From: Cyanobacteriota bacterium | Lineage (GTDB): Bacteria > Cyanobacteriota > Vampirovibrionia > Vampirovibrionales > Vampirovibrionaceae | DNA: 62,537 bases | Direction of reading: 5' to 3' | Assembly: GCA_019751815.1 (NCBI GenBank) | Contig: JAIEMW010000006.1 | Span: 1 to 62,537 of the forward strand | Shown here: positions 1 through 8,121 of the stretch, one piece after another | Layout: every line of letters begins with the position of its first letter | Numbering within the stretch: the first letter of the stretch is position 1 | Translations under genes and position numbers: made by a program | The notes under the pieces: model-generated | Told to the model about the DNA's origin: nothing | The model's database searches: none | The model's input: only the letters and a program-made list of their open reading frames with translations

Positions 1-210
1 GGGCCGTAGCCGCCTTGCTGTTGTCTTGGGGGGCCGTAGCCGCCTTGCTGTTGTCTTGGGGGGCCGTAGCCGCCTTGTTGTTGTCTTGGGGGGCCGTAGC
101 CGCCTTGTTGTTGTCTTGGGGGGCCGTAGCCGCCTTGTTGTTGTCTTGGCGGACCGTAACTGCCTTGGCCTTGCCGTGGCGGACCATAACTGCCTTGAGG
201 TTCCTGTTGT
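1..210. repeat. 30-bp tandem repeats inside the zinc-ribbon gene
   Basis: Seven consecutive 30-bp units start at 1, 31, 61, 91, 121, 151 and 181. Units 1-5 are nearly identical, differing mainly at one CTG/TTG site; units 6 and 7 are diverged. The period is a multiple of three, so copy-number change would keep the frame. Units are directly adjacent, without spacers. Confidence 0.9.
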
Positions 211-398
211 CTAGGAGGGTAGCCGCCGCCAGCAGGTGGGTATCCCTCACCGCCGTAGCCGCCGCCACCGTATCCACCTGGGTCATCTTGACCCGGTTGC
301 GAAGCTCTATCGGGGTATAAGCAAGTTGGACAGACGACCCGTTTGGGGTTTTTGGTCTCAAACTCGCGACCGCATTTTGAACAAGTGTTGTAGTACAT
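1..398 (-). CDS. Zinc-ribbon protein with Gly/Tyr/Pro/Gln decapeptide repeats (5' part)
   Basis: Open from an ATG at 398 to the window edge with no stop (132 codons seen). Residues 1-26 carry two knuckles, CSKC and CPTC, a compact zinc ribbon like those in small bacterial regulatory or nucleic-acid-binding proteins. From about residue 37 the chain becomes low complexity: [15 protein letters not shown], then seven decapeptides of the type [10 protein letters not shown] encoded by 30-bp repeats that are more alike towards the window edge. Such Arg/Gly/Tyr/Gln tracts are typical of disordered, RNA-binding or self-associating segments. No strong Shine-Dalgarno sequence is seen before the ATG. Function is unknown and the C-terminus lies outside the window. 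The zinc ribbon is clear; the role is inference. Confidence 0.75.
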   Translation of the reverse strand, partial: MYYNTCSKCGREFETKNPKRVVCPTCLYPDRASQPGQDDPGGYGGGGYGGEGYPPAGGGYPPRQQEPQGSYGPPRQGQGSYGPPRQQQGGYGPPRQQQGGYGPPRQQQGGYGPPRQQQGGYGPPRQQQGGYG

Positions 399-1009
399 CA
401 GATTAATTACTCAGACGGTTATGGGAGTGATAAAAGGCAATGTAAATCATGGGCGCCAGAAGAGATCCCCTTATCGCAAAGCGCTGGTGGTTAAAAGGTA
501 ATATGCAATTTTTTGACGTTGAGTCACCCTGTAATTCACTTATGGTTTTCTAAATGATACCTGAACAATAATGTCTTTAAAATCAAACGAGGCCTTTGAT
601 GTTCCCCTTGGTAGGAATACCCTGTCTATTGTTTAGGGAGGAAAGGGCGCAAGATGCGCTTTCTGGACAGTGGGAAATTAGCAACTAAAAACAAACTCAT
701 ATTCTATAGGTGTGAGTGATGTGTGGGGTAGCAAGAATCGAAAGGCATCTGTGTTTTTTCGAGTAGACGTTGGGAATCCGTAAAACTGTCTCGTATTGTT
801 TTGAATCCACACAAAATCCAAAGGCTAAAAAGGATTAACAAAAAAAGAAAAAAAGAGCATAAACTAAGTGATGATACTTAAGAGTCTATCCCTGTTTATT
901 CATAACACATGTTATCAAAATTGGGAAGTGTTTTTCTTTGGAGCTCAACTGGCACTAGGTTCTTTGGCGAAGATATGAATTTTGCAAGATGCAGCATACA
1001 ATAGGGGCT
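399..1009. other. Intergenic region, no gene seen
   Basis: About 610 bp between the divergent zinc-ribbon gene and sdaAB. I see no credible reading frame. At 620-674 CCCTGTC can pair with GACAG-T-GGG around an inner hairpin (GAAAGGGCGC with TGCGCTTTC, one bulge); no T-run follows, so it is not an evident terminator. An A-rich tract lies at 838-860 and a short palindrome at 902-915. Promoters for both flanking genes should lie here, but none is convincing. Confidence 0.5.
902..915. promoter_or_regulatory. Operator-like palindrome upstream of sdaAB
   Basis: ATAACA-CA-TGTTAT, two 6-bp arms around 2 bp, about 95 bp before the sdaAB start. A site of this size could bind a dimeric regulator of serine catabolism, but no second copy was noticed and no regulator gene is adjacent. 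Confidence 0.25.
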
Positions 1010-1693
1010 ATGAGTGGATTATTTGATATTGTTGGACCTGTTATGGTTGGACCTTCCAGCTCACACACAGCTGGAGCCGTTCGTCTGGCAATATTAGCCA
1101 GAAATATTGCTCAAAAACCGATTCAATCTGTCCGTTTTGATCTGTACAACTCATTTGCAAAGACCTATAAGGGGCATGGGACTGATAGAGGGCTCTTGGC
1201 AGGAATGATGGGGTTCTCTGTTCAGGATGACCGTATTCGGGATGCTTATTCATGGGCCGAAAAACTCCATTTAGAGTATGAGATGCTTCCCATTGAGTCT
1301 TCTAATCATTTCTCGCCCAACACCGTCGTTTTCAAAATGATTCTTGAAGATGGTGAGAATCTCACTGTGGTGGGGCATTCGATTGGAGGGGGCAAGGTTT
1401 ATGTCTCTAAAATTAATGATTACAATGTCTCTCTCAAGGGTGAATTCCCCACTCTTTTGTTATTCTATAAAGATCAACCCGGGATGATTTGGCAGGCCAG
1501 CAAGGTGATCGCCGAAAAAAGTATTAATATTGCTTCTCTTACGTGCACTCGCCGAAAACGAGGTATTGAAGCCTTTATGTCAATTGCCCTTGATGCCCCT
1601 TTGCCTTCTGGATTCTTAGAGTCATTTCGAGAGGCTTTTCGTCAAATTCCCGATGTGTATTCTGTGCGGGCGATAGACCAACTTCCCCTTTAG
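1010..1693 (+). CDS. sdaAB: L-serine dehydratase, beta subunit (iron-sulfur type)
   Basis: Small subunit of the two-chain, oxygen-sensitive 4Fe-4S enzyme that deaminates L-serine to pyruvate and ammonia in the cytosol. The family signature GPVMVGPSSSHTAGAVR lies near the N-terminus. Residues about 1-140 form the beta-chain domain, and residues 150-225 (LLLFYKDQPGMIWQASKVIA) an ACT domain that in relatives senses serine. I start at the ATG at 1010 (227 aa) because family members begin at MxxLFDIxGP; an in-frame ATG at 989 would add seven residues. The alpha subunit follows 23 bp downstream, so the two are surely co-transcribed and together supply pyruvate from an amino acid. Confidence 0.95.
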   Translation: MSGLFDIVGPVMVGPSSSHTAGAVRLAILARNIAQKPIQSVRFDLYNSFAKTYKGHGTDRGLLAGMMGFSVQDDRIRDAYSWAEKLHLEYEMLPIESSNHFSPNTVVFKMILEDGENLTVVGHSIGGGKVYVSKINDYNVSLKGEFPTLLLFYKDQPGMIWQASKVIAEKSINIASLTCTRRKRGIEAFMSIALDAPLPSGFLESFREAFRQIPDVYSVRAIDQLPL

Positions 1694-1716
1694 GTAAACG
1701 ATAGAAAGACCCTAAT

Positions 1717-2619
1717 ATGAGTGATTTCCAGTCATTTGATCAGCTTTTGACCTATTGCCAGGAGAGACAAAACTCGATTTGGCAAGCCGCCTTAACTCAA
1801 GAAGTGGAGGATAGCGGCCGCACTGAGGAAGCAATTCTCAATGGGATTCATCAGCTGGTAGCCCAAATGCGTGCCACCATTGAAAGTGGGATTGCATCAG
1901 ACGATCCTTCTATGAGCGGGCTATCCGGTGGCGATGCAAAAAGAATGATGGCCTTTTTACAAGATAGTAACTGTGTTTTATCCCCACTCAACATTCGGAT
2001 GATGGCTTACGGACTTGCTACCCTCGAAGAGAACAGCCGGATGAGAAAGATTGTTGCTTGCCCTACAGCAGGTGGGAGTGGTTCTGTACCCGCAGTCCTT
2101 ATTGCTCTGGAAGATGAGCAGAAGGTATCTCGAGAAAAAACGGTTAGTGGTCTTATTACAGCGGGCTGTATCGGTGAGATTGTCTCTAAAAGAATGCATT
2201 TATCGGGTGCTGCTGCTGGATGTCAGGCAGAAGTGGGTGTTGCATCTGGTATGGCAGCTGGGGCTATGGTTGAAATGCTCGGAGGGTCACCCCAACAGGT
2301 GCTGCATGCGGCAGCCATTTCCATGCAAAATTTAATGGGCCTGGTCTGCGATCCCGTTGCCGGTTTGGTTGAAGTCCCCTGTGTGGTTAGAAATGGTCTG
2401 TCTGGGGTTCAGGCGGCTGCCGCTGCCACAATGGCACTGGCTGGAGTTAAAAGCTTTATTCCCATTGATGAGGTGGTGGACGCCATGGCCGAAATTGGGA
2501 AACTCATGCCAAGGCAACTCAAAGAAAGTGCTGATGGTGGTTTGGCACAAACGCCAACAGCCCGAGCCTTTACCAATCGTTTTTTCCAAATGTCTAACAA
2601 GGCTAGTAATCTGTACTAG
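1717..2619 (+). CDS. sdaAA: L-serine dehydratase, alpha subunit (iron-sulfur type)
   Basis: Catalytic subunit (300 aa) that carries the 4Fe-4S cluster holding the serine hydroxyl. Cluster-region cysteines are visible in the conserved contexts CPTAGGSGS, GCQAEVG and CDPVAGLVEVPC; glycine-rich substrate loops (SGGD, GSGSVPA) are intact. Length is as expected for the alpha chain of split enzymes. It lies 23 bp after sdaAB on the same strand. Only 18 bp separate its stop from the convergent gene at 2638, and no terminator hairpin is evident there. Nothing suggests damage. Confidence 0.95.
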   Translation: MSDFQSFDQLLTYCQERQNSIWQAALTQEVEDSGRTEEAILNGIHQLVAQMRATIESGIASDDPSMSGLSGGDAKRMMAFLQDSNCVLSPLNIRMMAYGLATLEENSRMRKIVACPTAGGSGSVPAVLIALEDEQKVSREKTVSGLITAGCIGEIVSKRMHLSGAAAGCQAEVGVASGMAAGAMVEMLGGSPQQVLHAAAISMQNLMGLVCDPVAGLVEVPCVVRNGLSGVQAAAAATMALAGVKSFIPIDEVVDAMAEIGKLMPRQLKESADGGLAQTPTARAFTNRFFQMSNKASNLY

Positions 2620-2637
2620 CAATCTTATTACAAGAGG

Positions 2638-3528
2638 TTAATGCCAGCTAACGCCCATACCGACGTCTCGGCTGCCTTTGCTGAGATTGGGGAAGACCAT
2701 CAGATGACCGTCATCATCTCGCCATCGAACCCACCCAATCGGACTGCTGTGATCAAAGTCAGTGGCTTCCACCAAGAGCCAGTTGCCACGAACGTGTTTC
2801 ACCTGAAGTTTCACAATGGCGGTGGTTTCAATCAATTTAGCCTTGTCTTCCGGGGCTGTATGCAGAGTGCGTTCAATACTGGGCACTCCACTTAGCCAGA
2901 AAACACCGGCATCTTTTGCGTGGAGTCTCATAAAATCTAACCAACTCTGGAAGACACCCAGGTGAGCGGCCTGTGTTTGCTGAAAATCGGGGTCGAATTT
3001 TTCGCGCAGTTTGACCCAGCCGCTTTTTTGTTTTTTCAGATCGTAGAGAACCTCTGCCCATCCATCCCCGTTTTCACTCAGGACAGGCATTACTGCCAGT
3101 TCTAGTTCAGGGTAAAAACAAAGGAAGGTGTTAAAAAAATCGCTGGAAGTACTGCTTGCAGGCCGTGTTTGGACTTGAAATGAAATTTGCCCAGAGGGAC
3201 CTGCACTACTCCATTTAATCGTGGTGATGGGTTTTTCAGTGTTATCTGGGTTGGCATAAATCTCGGTGAAATGAGGCGCAAAATAGAGCCCTGTTCCCCA
3301 ATTTGTTTGCTTGTTGTACTGTTGCGGGCTGTAGCCAAACATCGTGGCTGCCATAGCACCTGGAGATAGCAAAACCGCCGCCAGAAACAACAAAATCATA
3401 ATAACAGAGCAAACCACTGTCAGCCTGGAAACGAGACAGTCTAAACAAAATTTGCAGGAATATTTGACGTGATTGATCCTGCGTCTTTTTTTCTTGATGT
3501 GCGCCATGACATTTGCATGGAGTTTCAT
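2638..3528 (-). CDS. Exported or membrane-anchored protein with SH3-like C-terminal domain
   Basis: 296 aa, family not recognised. A basic N-terminus with KKKRRR is followed by a hydrophobic stretch at about residues 38-60 (VCSVIMILLFLAAVLLSPGAMA) that could be a signal anchor or a cleaved signal ending at AMA-A. The rest is soluble and periplasmic in character. Residues about 215-285 (HTAPEDKAKLI, VKLQVKHVRGNWLLVEA, IGWVRWRDDDG) have the spacing of a bacterial SH3 domain, often a peptidoglycan- or ligand-binding module. M8 at 3507 is an alternative start. It is convergent with sdaAA and divergent from engB. The SH3 call is pattern-based. Confidence 0.6.
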   Translation of the reverse strand: MKLHANVMAHIKKKRRRINHVKYSCKFCLDCLVSRLTVVCSVIMILLFLAAVLLSPGAMAATMFGYSPQQYNKQTNWGTGLYFAPHFTEIYANPDNTEKPITTIKWSSAGPSGQISFQVQTRPASSTSSDFFNTFLCFYPELELAVMPVLSENGDGWAEVLYDLKKQKSGWVKLREKFDPDFQQTQAAHLGVFQSWLDFMRLHAKDAGVFWLSGVPSIERTLHTAPEDKAKLIETTAIVKLQVKHVRGNWLLVEATDFDHSSPIGWVRWRDDDGHLMVFPNLSKGSRDVGMGVSWH

Positions 3529-3669
3529 GCCAATACCACTCTCAAAAATTTGCTACCACTGACCTCTTCTTTATCATGACATACCTTGCAATATTTGTGA
3601 TCCCTCAAGTTAATGATTTAATTCTTGAAAGATTGCAGAAGGTCGCAATGAGATAAGGTGTTTTATCAG

Positions 3670-4314
3670 ATGGCTCGGGTCCCCACAGAAAACAGTTTTG
3701 CCCTCGATGTGAGCAACCCACAGTTTGTGAAAAGTGCCCCGTCCTTGAAAGATGCTCCTGTTTGGGCAGGTTCCTCTAGCCATGTGCCCGAGTATGTGAT
3801 GCTGGGCCGTTCTAATGTGGGCAAATCTTCCTGTATCAATGCGCTTTTAAAGCGGAAACAGCTTGCTAAAACCAGTAATACACCCGGAAAAACCCAGTTG
3901 ATGAACTTCTACGAAATTCAAAACCCCAAGCATCATTGGGTATTGGTGGATTTACCGGGCTATGGGTATGCCAAAGTGTCTAAAACCAAAAAGCGTCTCT
4001 GGGCAGAAGCCTTTGAGTTGTATCTGAAGAACAGAGATAACATTGCTCTTTGCTTGGTAATGGTAGACGGACAAATTGCGCCACAAGAGGCAGACATGCA
4101 GATGGTTGAATGGCTTCGCTTTCATCAAAGACCTTTTGCGGTGGTGATGACCAAGTTAGATCGCCTGCCTAAGGCTCAATGGCAGAAACAAGAGAAACTG
4201 TTTAGGGAGTCTTTCTCGATCATTGAACCGGAAGAAGCACTCTTGAGTTTTTCAGCCAAGACGGGCTGGGGTGTTAGCAATGTCTTGCAACTGCTGGCTC
4301 GACATTACGGTTAA
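3670..4314 (+). CDS. engB: Ribosome-biogenesis GTPase EngB (YsxC/YihA)
   Basis: Small TRAFAC GTPase needed for late assembly of the large ribosomal subunit. All G motifs are visible: GRSNVGKS (P-loop), a switch threonine in NTPGKTQ, DLPGYG, TKLD and SAKTG. The 214-aa length fits the family. An in-frame GTG at 3658 exists, but the ATG at 3670 follows AAGGTG at 3655-3660 with 9-bp spacing and was chosen. FabI follows 71 bp downstream on the same strand; an inverted repeat (TATCTT/AAGATA) lies between them without a T-tail, so partial read-through is possible. Confidence 0.95.
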   Translation: MARVPTENSFALDVSNPQFVKSAPSLKDAPVWAGSSSHVPEYVMLGRSNVGKSSCINALLKRKQLAKTSNTPGKTQLMNFYEIQNPKHHWVLVDLPGYGYAKVSKTKKRLWAEAFELYLKNRDNIALCLVMVDGQIAPQEADMQMVEWLRFHQRPFAVVMTKLDRLPKAQWQKQEKLFRESFSIIEPEEALLSFSAKTGWGVSNVLQLLARHYG

Positions 4315-4385
4315 CAGGTAAGTAAGTCTTTTCAAGTGGCTATCTTCCCAGTAAGATAACCGAAACGTCAGAAAGGAATCAAACG

Positions 4386-5201
4386 ATGGTGAGCACCATG
4401 ACCAATGAGACAACCCAATCCGCAACGTCTGGCCTATTGCGTGGCAAGACTGGCCTGATTTTCGGTGTCGCGCACAAGACCAGCATTGCCTGGGCTATTG
4501 CCTCTGCATTGAATGAGGCAGGGATGCGCTTAGCCTTTACTTACCAAGGGGAACGTTTGGAAGAGAATGTTCGGGAATTGGCTGGTACTTTAGAAGGTTC
4601 TTTGATTCTGCCTTGTGATGTGACTGATGATGCCCAAATCAAAGCGGTTTTTGATGAAGTCGATGCGACTTTTGGCGGTTTGGATACGCTCATTCATTCC
4701 GTGGCGTTTGCCAAAAAAGAGGATTTATCCGGCGCCTTTGTAGACACTTCTCGCGATGGATACCTGTTGGCCCAAGATATTAGTGCGTACTCTTTAACAG
4801 CGCTTTCTAGAGCAGCAACCCCTTTGTTTGAGAAAAACGGCGGTGGCAGTGTGATTACTCTTACCTACCTCGGTGGAGAGCGCGTCGTCGAAAATTATAA
4901 CGTGATGGGTGTTGCCAAAGCAGCGCTAGAGATGAGCGTTCGCTATTTAGCAGCCGACTTAGGGCCCAAAAACATTCGGGTGAATGCCATTTCAGCCGGC
5001 CCCATCAAAACACTGGCCGCCAGAGGTATTAGTGGCTTTAGCAATATTTTGAGCTATATGGAAGAGCACACGCCCTTAAAGCGCAATGTGGAAGCTGCTG
5101 AAGTGGCTGACACGGCATTGTTTTTGGCAAGTCCGCTTGCCCGTGGTATCACCGGAGAGGTGATTCACGTGGATTCTGGCTTCCATATTATGGGTTTTTA
5201 G
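4386..5201 (+). CDS. fabI: Enoyl-[acyl-carrier-protein] reductase (NADH)
   Basis: Last step of each fatty-acid elongation cycle in type II synthesis: reduction of trans-2-enoyl-ACP with NADH. It is a short-chain dehydrogenase fold with the FabI-type nucleotide loop GVAHKTSIAWAIA. The active site is in LTYLGGER and NYNVMGVAKAALE, giving the FabI Tyr-x6-Tyr-type pair and the catalytic Lys in MGVAK. The 271-aa length is normal, with about 10 extra residues at the N-terminus. The start ATG is preceded by AAGGA at about 10 bp. The gene is convergent with fliY, only 16 bp apart. This enzyme is the target class of triclosan-type inhibitors. Confidence 0.96.
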   Translation: MVSTMTNETTQSATSGLLRGKTGLIFGVAHKTSIAWAIASALNEAGMRLAFTYQGERLEENVRELAGTLEGSLILPCDVTDDAQIKAVFDEVDATFGGLDTLIHSVAFAKKEDLSGAFVDTSRDGYLLAQDISAYSLTALSRAATPLFEKNGGGSVITLTYLGGERVVENYNVMGVAKAALEMSVRYLAADLGPKNIRVNAISAGPIKTLAARGISGFSNILSYMEEHTPLKRNVEAAEVADTALFLASPLARGITGEVIHVDSGFHIMGF

Positions 5202-5217
5202 GCCTTATCCAAATAAT

Positions 5218-6285
5218 TTATAAGCCTCTGAGACGATCGGCGGGCGAAACGATGCTGGTGATGCGAAGACCGAAATTGTCTTCGATAACGACCACTTCGC
5301 CTTTGGCGATGAGTTTACCGTTTGCAAGCAGATCTACGGGCTCTCCCGCAATCCGGTCAAGTTCAATAACAGACCCACGGGTCAGTTCTAGGACTTGCTT
5401 GATAGAAATTTCAGCTTTGCCTAGCTCAACACTCAGACTGAGTGTGACATCCATCACCAAATCTAGGTTTTTGTTGTTTTCTCCAGAGCGCTGCGGTTGG
5501 CTATCGAGTGAGGAAAATTGCACGGGCTGCACAGTAGTCATGGGGTTGGATTCCATGTACTGTGTGTCTTGTCCGGGTGAGGCGGTGTCTGCCATGGCAG
5601 AAATTGCTCCTTCGTTATTGCTGTTTGCGGGGGATTCTGAATCGAGACCAACATCGGCGGACATCAGGGCATCTACTTGGGCTTGGGCATCTTCCACAGT
5701 GACGATTGTCTGCCAATGTATCGTCTGTGAGCCAATATTCTTGAATACTTGCTGAAAACGGAGAAACGAGGTGGATGCCACCGGTTGCGTCATCAGCCAA
5801 TCCAGTGAAAATAATTCAATTTCGGGGTTACTCACCTCGATGGTGGTACCCAAAAGCCCTGCAAGACTGGTGGCAACGGCATTCATCAACTGATTGATTG
5901 CTTCGGTAACTGCACTGGCTTCCATCTCACTGAGACTGGCTTCAGTTTCTTCGGGGCTTCCCCCCATCATTTGAGCGGCAAGATTTTTACAGTCTGCCAC
6001 CGGAAGAATAATGGTGTAGCGAGATTTTAGCCCTTGAGATAATGCCAGTGAAATGGCCACTTGTGGGTCTGCACCTTCAAGATCGCTTAAGTTCTCTAAG
6101 GTTAAGCATTCCTCCAAGCGAGGTTCATCGGCCTCAACCTCGCTGCCAACAATGGCAGTCAGTTGCGATACCAGTGCTTCGGTGGAAACGCTGAGTAAAT
6201 GGTCGTAAAGTTCGCGCGAGTCAGGACTGAGTGAGGGTGCCGACTGGAGCGTGTCTTCATTCGACGGTGGGTTGTTTGGTGTCAT
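5218..6285 (-). CDS. fliY: Flagellar motor switch protein FliY/FliN
   Basis: C-ring component at the cytoplasmic base of the flagellum. Residues about 20-200 resemble the CheC-like region of FliY (LSEMEASAVTEAINQLMNAV), which in Bacillus and Thermotoga dephosphorylates CheY-P. After an acidic low-complexity linker, the C-terminal 80 residues are a SpoA/FliN domain (VTLSLSVELGKAEISIKQVL, ELDRIAGEPVDL). It is therefore the long FliY form rather than short FliN. I prefer the ATG at 6285 (355 aa; AGAAGGA about 10 bp upstream) over the TTG at 6294. It overlaps the end of fliM by 29 bp and is last in the motor operon. Confidence 0.9.
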   Translation of the reverse strand: MTPNNPPSNEDTLQSAPSLSPDSRELYDHLLSVSTEALVSQLTAIVGSEVEADEPRLEECLTLENLSDLEGADPQVAISLALSQGLKSRYTIILPVADCKNLAAQMMGGSPEETEASLSEMEASAVTEAINQLMNAVATSLAGLLGTTIEVSNPEIELFSLDWLMTQPVASTSFLRFQQVFKNIGSQTIHWQTIVTVEDAQAQVDALMSADVGLDSESPANSNNEGAISAMADTASPGQDTQYMESNPMTTVQPVQFSSLDSQPQRSGENNKNLDLVMDVTLSLSVELGKAEISIKQVLELTRGSVIELDRIAGEPVDLLANGKLIAKGEVVVIEDNFGLRITSIVSPADRLRGL

Positions 6286-7297
6286 AGAGGCCAAATCCTT
6301 CTATTGCTTCTTCATCGGCAACGCTTTCGTTGATGTAAACGGCCAGGTTGTTTTTTAAGGTTCCTGGGCGGGCAAAAAACTTGGGTCGATGGTTCACACA
6401 GACCAATAAACTTTCATGAGCAAGACGGTCAAGGCAGACAACATCGCCCACACGCAGATCGAGTAAGTCTTTCACGGTGATAGTAGTCCCGCCCAATAGC
6501 ACTTCAACCGGCATTTTCGCGTGATGGAGCTTTTGTAGGACCTGTTGTTGCTGCTCTACGGGTACATCGCTATGCTGACCGTGGAAAATTCGCTGAGAGC
6601 TTAAAGAGCGAATCACACTTTCCAAAACAGGATAGGGAAAACACAGACTGATGAGTCCAGAATCCTTATTGCCGACATTGATTTCCAGAGTGACTAAGGC
6701 GACCATCTCTCCTGGTGTGGCGACTTGAATCAAAGCGTAGCTTTCTTCAGTTGCCACCAGTGATGTTTCTACATCCAACATGGAGCGCCAGGCGTCTTCT
6801 AAGGCCGTCATGGCTCGGTCAATCACGCGTTTAATCAGAGATTGTTCAATATCGGTTAATTCTCTGGGGCGTGGTTCTGAGACACCGGGACCACCCAGCA
6901 TCCGGTCGATAATACTGGAGGTGACTTCGTAGCCCAAACCAAATAAAACCTGACCAGGTAAGGGTGCCATTTCCAGAATACTCACCGTCATTGGGCTTGG
7001 CATAGAGCGAATAAATTCATCATAGGTGAGCTGATCAACTGAAACAACATCTATTTCAACTGTACTTCTCAAATATGCTGTCAGCACAAGACCCATTTGC
7101 CGGGCAAATGTCTCATGTAACGTTTGTAGGGCGCGAAGGTGGTCTTTAGAGAATTTATCTGGGCGTCGAAAGTTATAAAGCTTGTAGTTTCTTTTCTCAA
7201 TGACCTGTTCTTCAGTGTTGTCATCACTGAGCAGTGGCTTATCTATCCCTACTGAGAGAGAGGATAATAGATTATCGATTTCATCTTGTGAAAGCAT
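6257..7297 (-). CDS. fliM: Flagellar motor switch protein FliM
   Basis: Middle component of the C-ring (346 aa), which receives CheY-P and sets rotation direction. The N-terminus MLSQDEIDNLLSSL is the conserved CheY-P-binding helix. The middle domain contains the GGPG loop (DRMLGGPGV), and the C-terminus is a SpoA domain (PVEVLLGGTTITVKDLLDLR) that pairs with FliN/FliY. Start and length match the family. It lies between fliL (29-bp gap) and fliY (overlapping), so synthesis is probably translationally coupled. Confidence 0.96.
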   Translation of the reverse strand: MLSQDEIDNLLSSLSVGIDKPLLSDDNTEEQVIEKRNYKLYNFRRPDKFSKDHLRALQTLHETFARQMGLVLTAYLRSTVEIDVVSVDQLTYDEFIRSMPSPMTVSILEMAPLPGQVLFGLGYEVTSSIIDRMLGGPGVSEPRPRELTDIEQSLIKRVIDRAMTALEDAWRSMLDVETSLVATEESYALIQVATPGEMVALVTLEINVGNKDSGLISLCFPYPVLESVIRSLSSQRIFHGQHSDVPVEQQQQVLQKLHHAKMPVEVLLGGTTITVKDLLDLRVGDVVCLDRLAHESLLVCVNHRPKFFARPGTLKNNLAVYINESVADEEAIEGFGLYDTKQPTVE

Positions 7298-7326
7298 CCA
7301 GGGGTTCTCTCTCTATTGGCTGAAAA

Positions 7327-8121
7327 TTAATACTGGATAATGAAATCGGAGAAATTGATACGAATAATTTGGTATTTTTTCTCCATCAATTGATTGATAG
7401 ATTCTTTAATTTCATCTTTCAGTTGCTCTTGCCCTTCGGGGCTTTGCAGTACACTGGCAGTCCGTTTCATTAAGGCTGCATTTATCAAATCTCGAATGGT
7501 AGGCACGTAACGTCCCATTTGTTGATTAAAGGCGGCCAAACATTTTTGGTAAGCCCCGCCGCCTTCACCGCCTTCATTGGCAATTAAGGTTCTATCTGGT
7601 GATCGGTGTTGATTAAATTCGTGTGCTTCAGGAAACGGAGCCGCAGCACCGAGTATTTTTCCTTCAATCGCCAGTGGTCCTGGCATCGCTTCAGCATGGG
7701 CTTCGCCTCCTTCAGAACAGTATTCTTCTTTAGGCACAGCAATACTTAAGGACATTTTGGTTCTTAAAAATTGGTTTCCGTTCAGATTAGGGTCTGATTT
7801 CAAATTGACTGTAAACTCATCGAGTTCTAAATTCAGTCCGATGGTTTGGTTGGGTTCATTACTTTTGGCTTCACCTTCTCCACCGTGCTCTGAAGGCTTG
7901 TTGATTTGAGCGGTTATAGCTGGGACAAGCACCATTGGGGCAACAAAATACGTGGTTGCCACAGAGCCTAGAACACTGGCGAGAAAAATGGCTGCAATGG
8001 TGATAATAAACTTGAGATCGAAGGCGCCGCCACCGCCGCCACCGGAAGATTTATCTTTTACTTCAACGGCAGTTTCGTCTGCTTTGGGCTTTAAATCTTT
8101 GGGCTTTGTTGGTCGCGCCAT
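7327..8121 (-). CDS. fliL: Flagellar basal-body-associated protein FliL, with internal insertion
   Basis: Single-pass inner-membrane protein that surrounds the MotAB stator and supports torque. Cytoplasmic residues 1-36 are Lys/Gly-rich (GGGGGG), a TM helix lies at about 37-62 (FIITIAAIFLASVLGSV), and the periplasmic part ends with the family-typical YQIIRINFSDFIIQ. At 264 aa it is roughly 100 residues longer than usual. Much of the excess is one Gly/Glu/Ala/His-rich stretch at about residues 133-190 with two cysteines (CSEGGEAHAEAM ... YQKCLAAF). The start overlaps the end of motB by 31 bp. Confidence 0.85.
   Translation of the reverse strand: MARPTKPKDLKPKADETAVEVKDKSSGGGGGGAFDLKFIITIAAIFLASVLGSVATTYFVAPMVLVPAITAQINKPSEHGGEGEAKSNEPNQTIGLNLELDEFTVNLKSDPNLNGNQFLRTKMSLSIAVPKEEYCSEGGEAHAEAMPGPLAIEGKILGAAAPFPEAHEFNQHRSPDRTLIANEGGEGGGAYQKCLAAFNQQMGRYVPTIRDLINAALMKRTASVLQSPEGQEQLKDEIKESINQLMEKKYQIIRINFSDFIIQY

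Noticed and set aside
1..210. CRISPR-like array of 30-bp repeats
   Set aside because: Units are directly adjacent without spacers, in frame, and part of a coding sequence with a zinc ribbon.
641..674. RNase P RNA, because of GGGAGGAAAG
   Set aside because: Only this short match; the other conserved parts of the RNA are absent.
5252..5755. Plus-strand 167-codon ORF opposite fliY
   Set aside because: The opposite frame encodes a clear SpoA/CheC-like protein; the shadow has Ser/Arg-rich nonsense composition.
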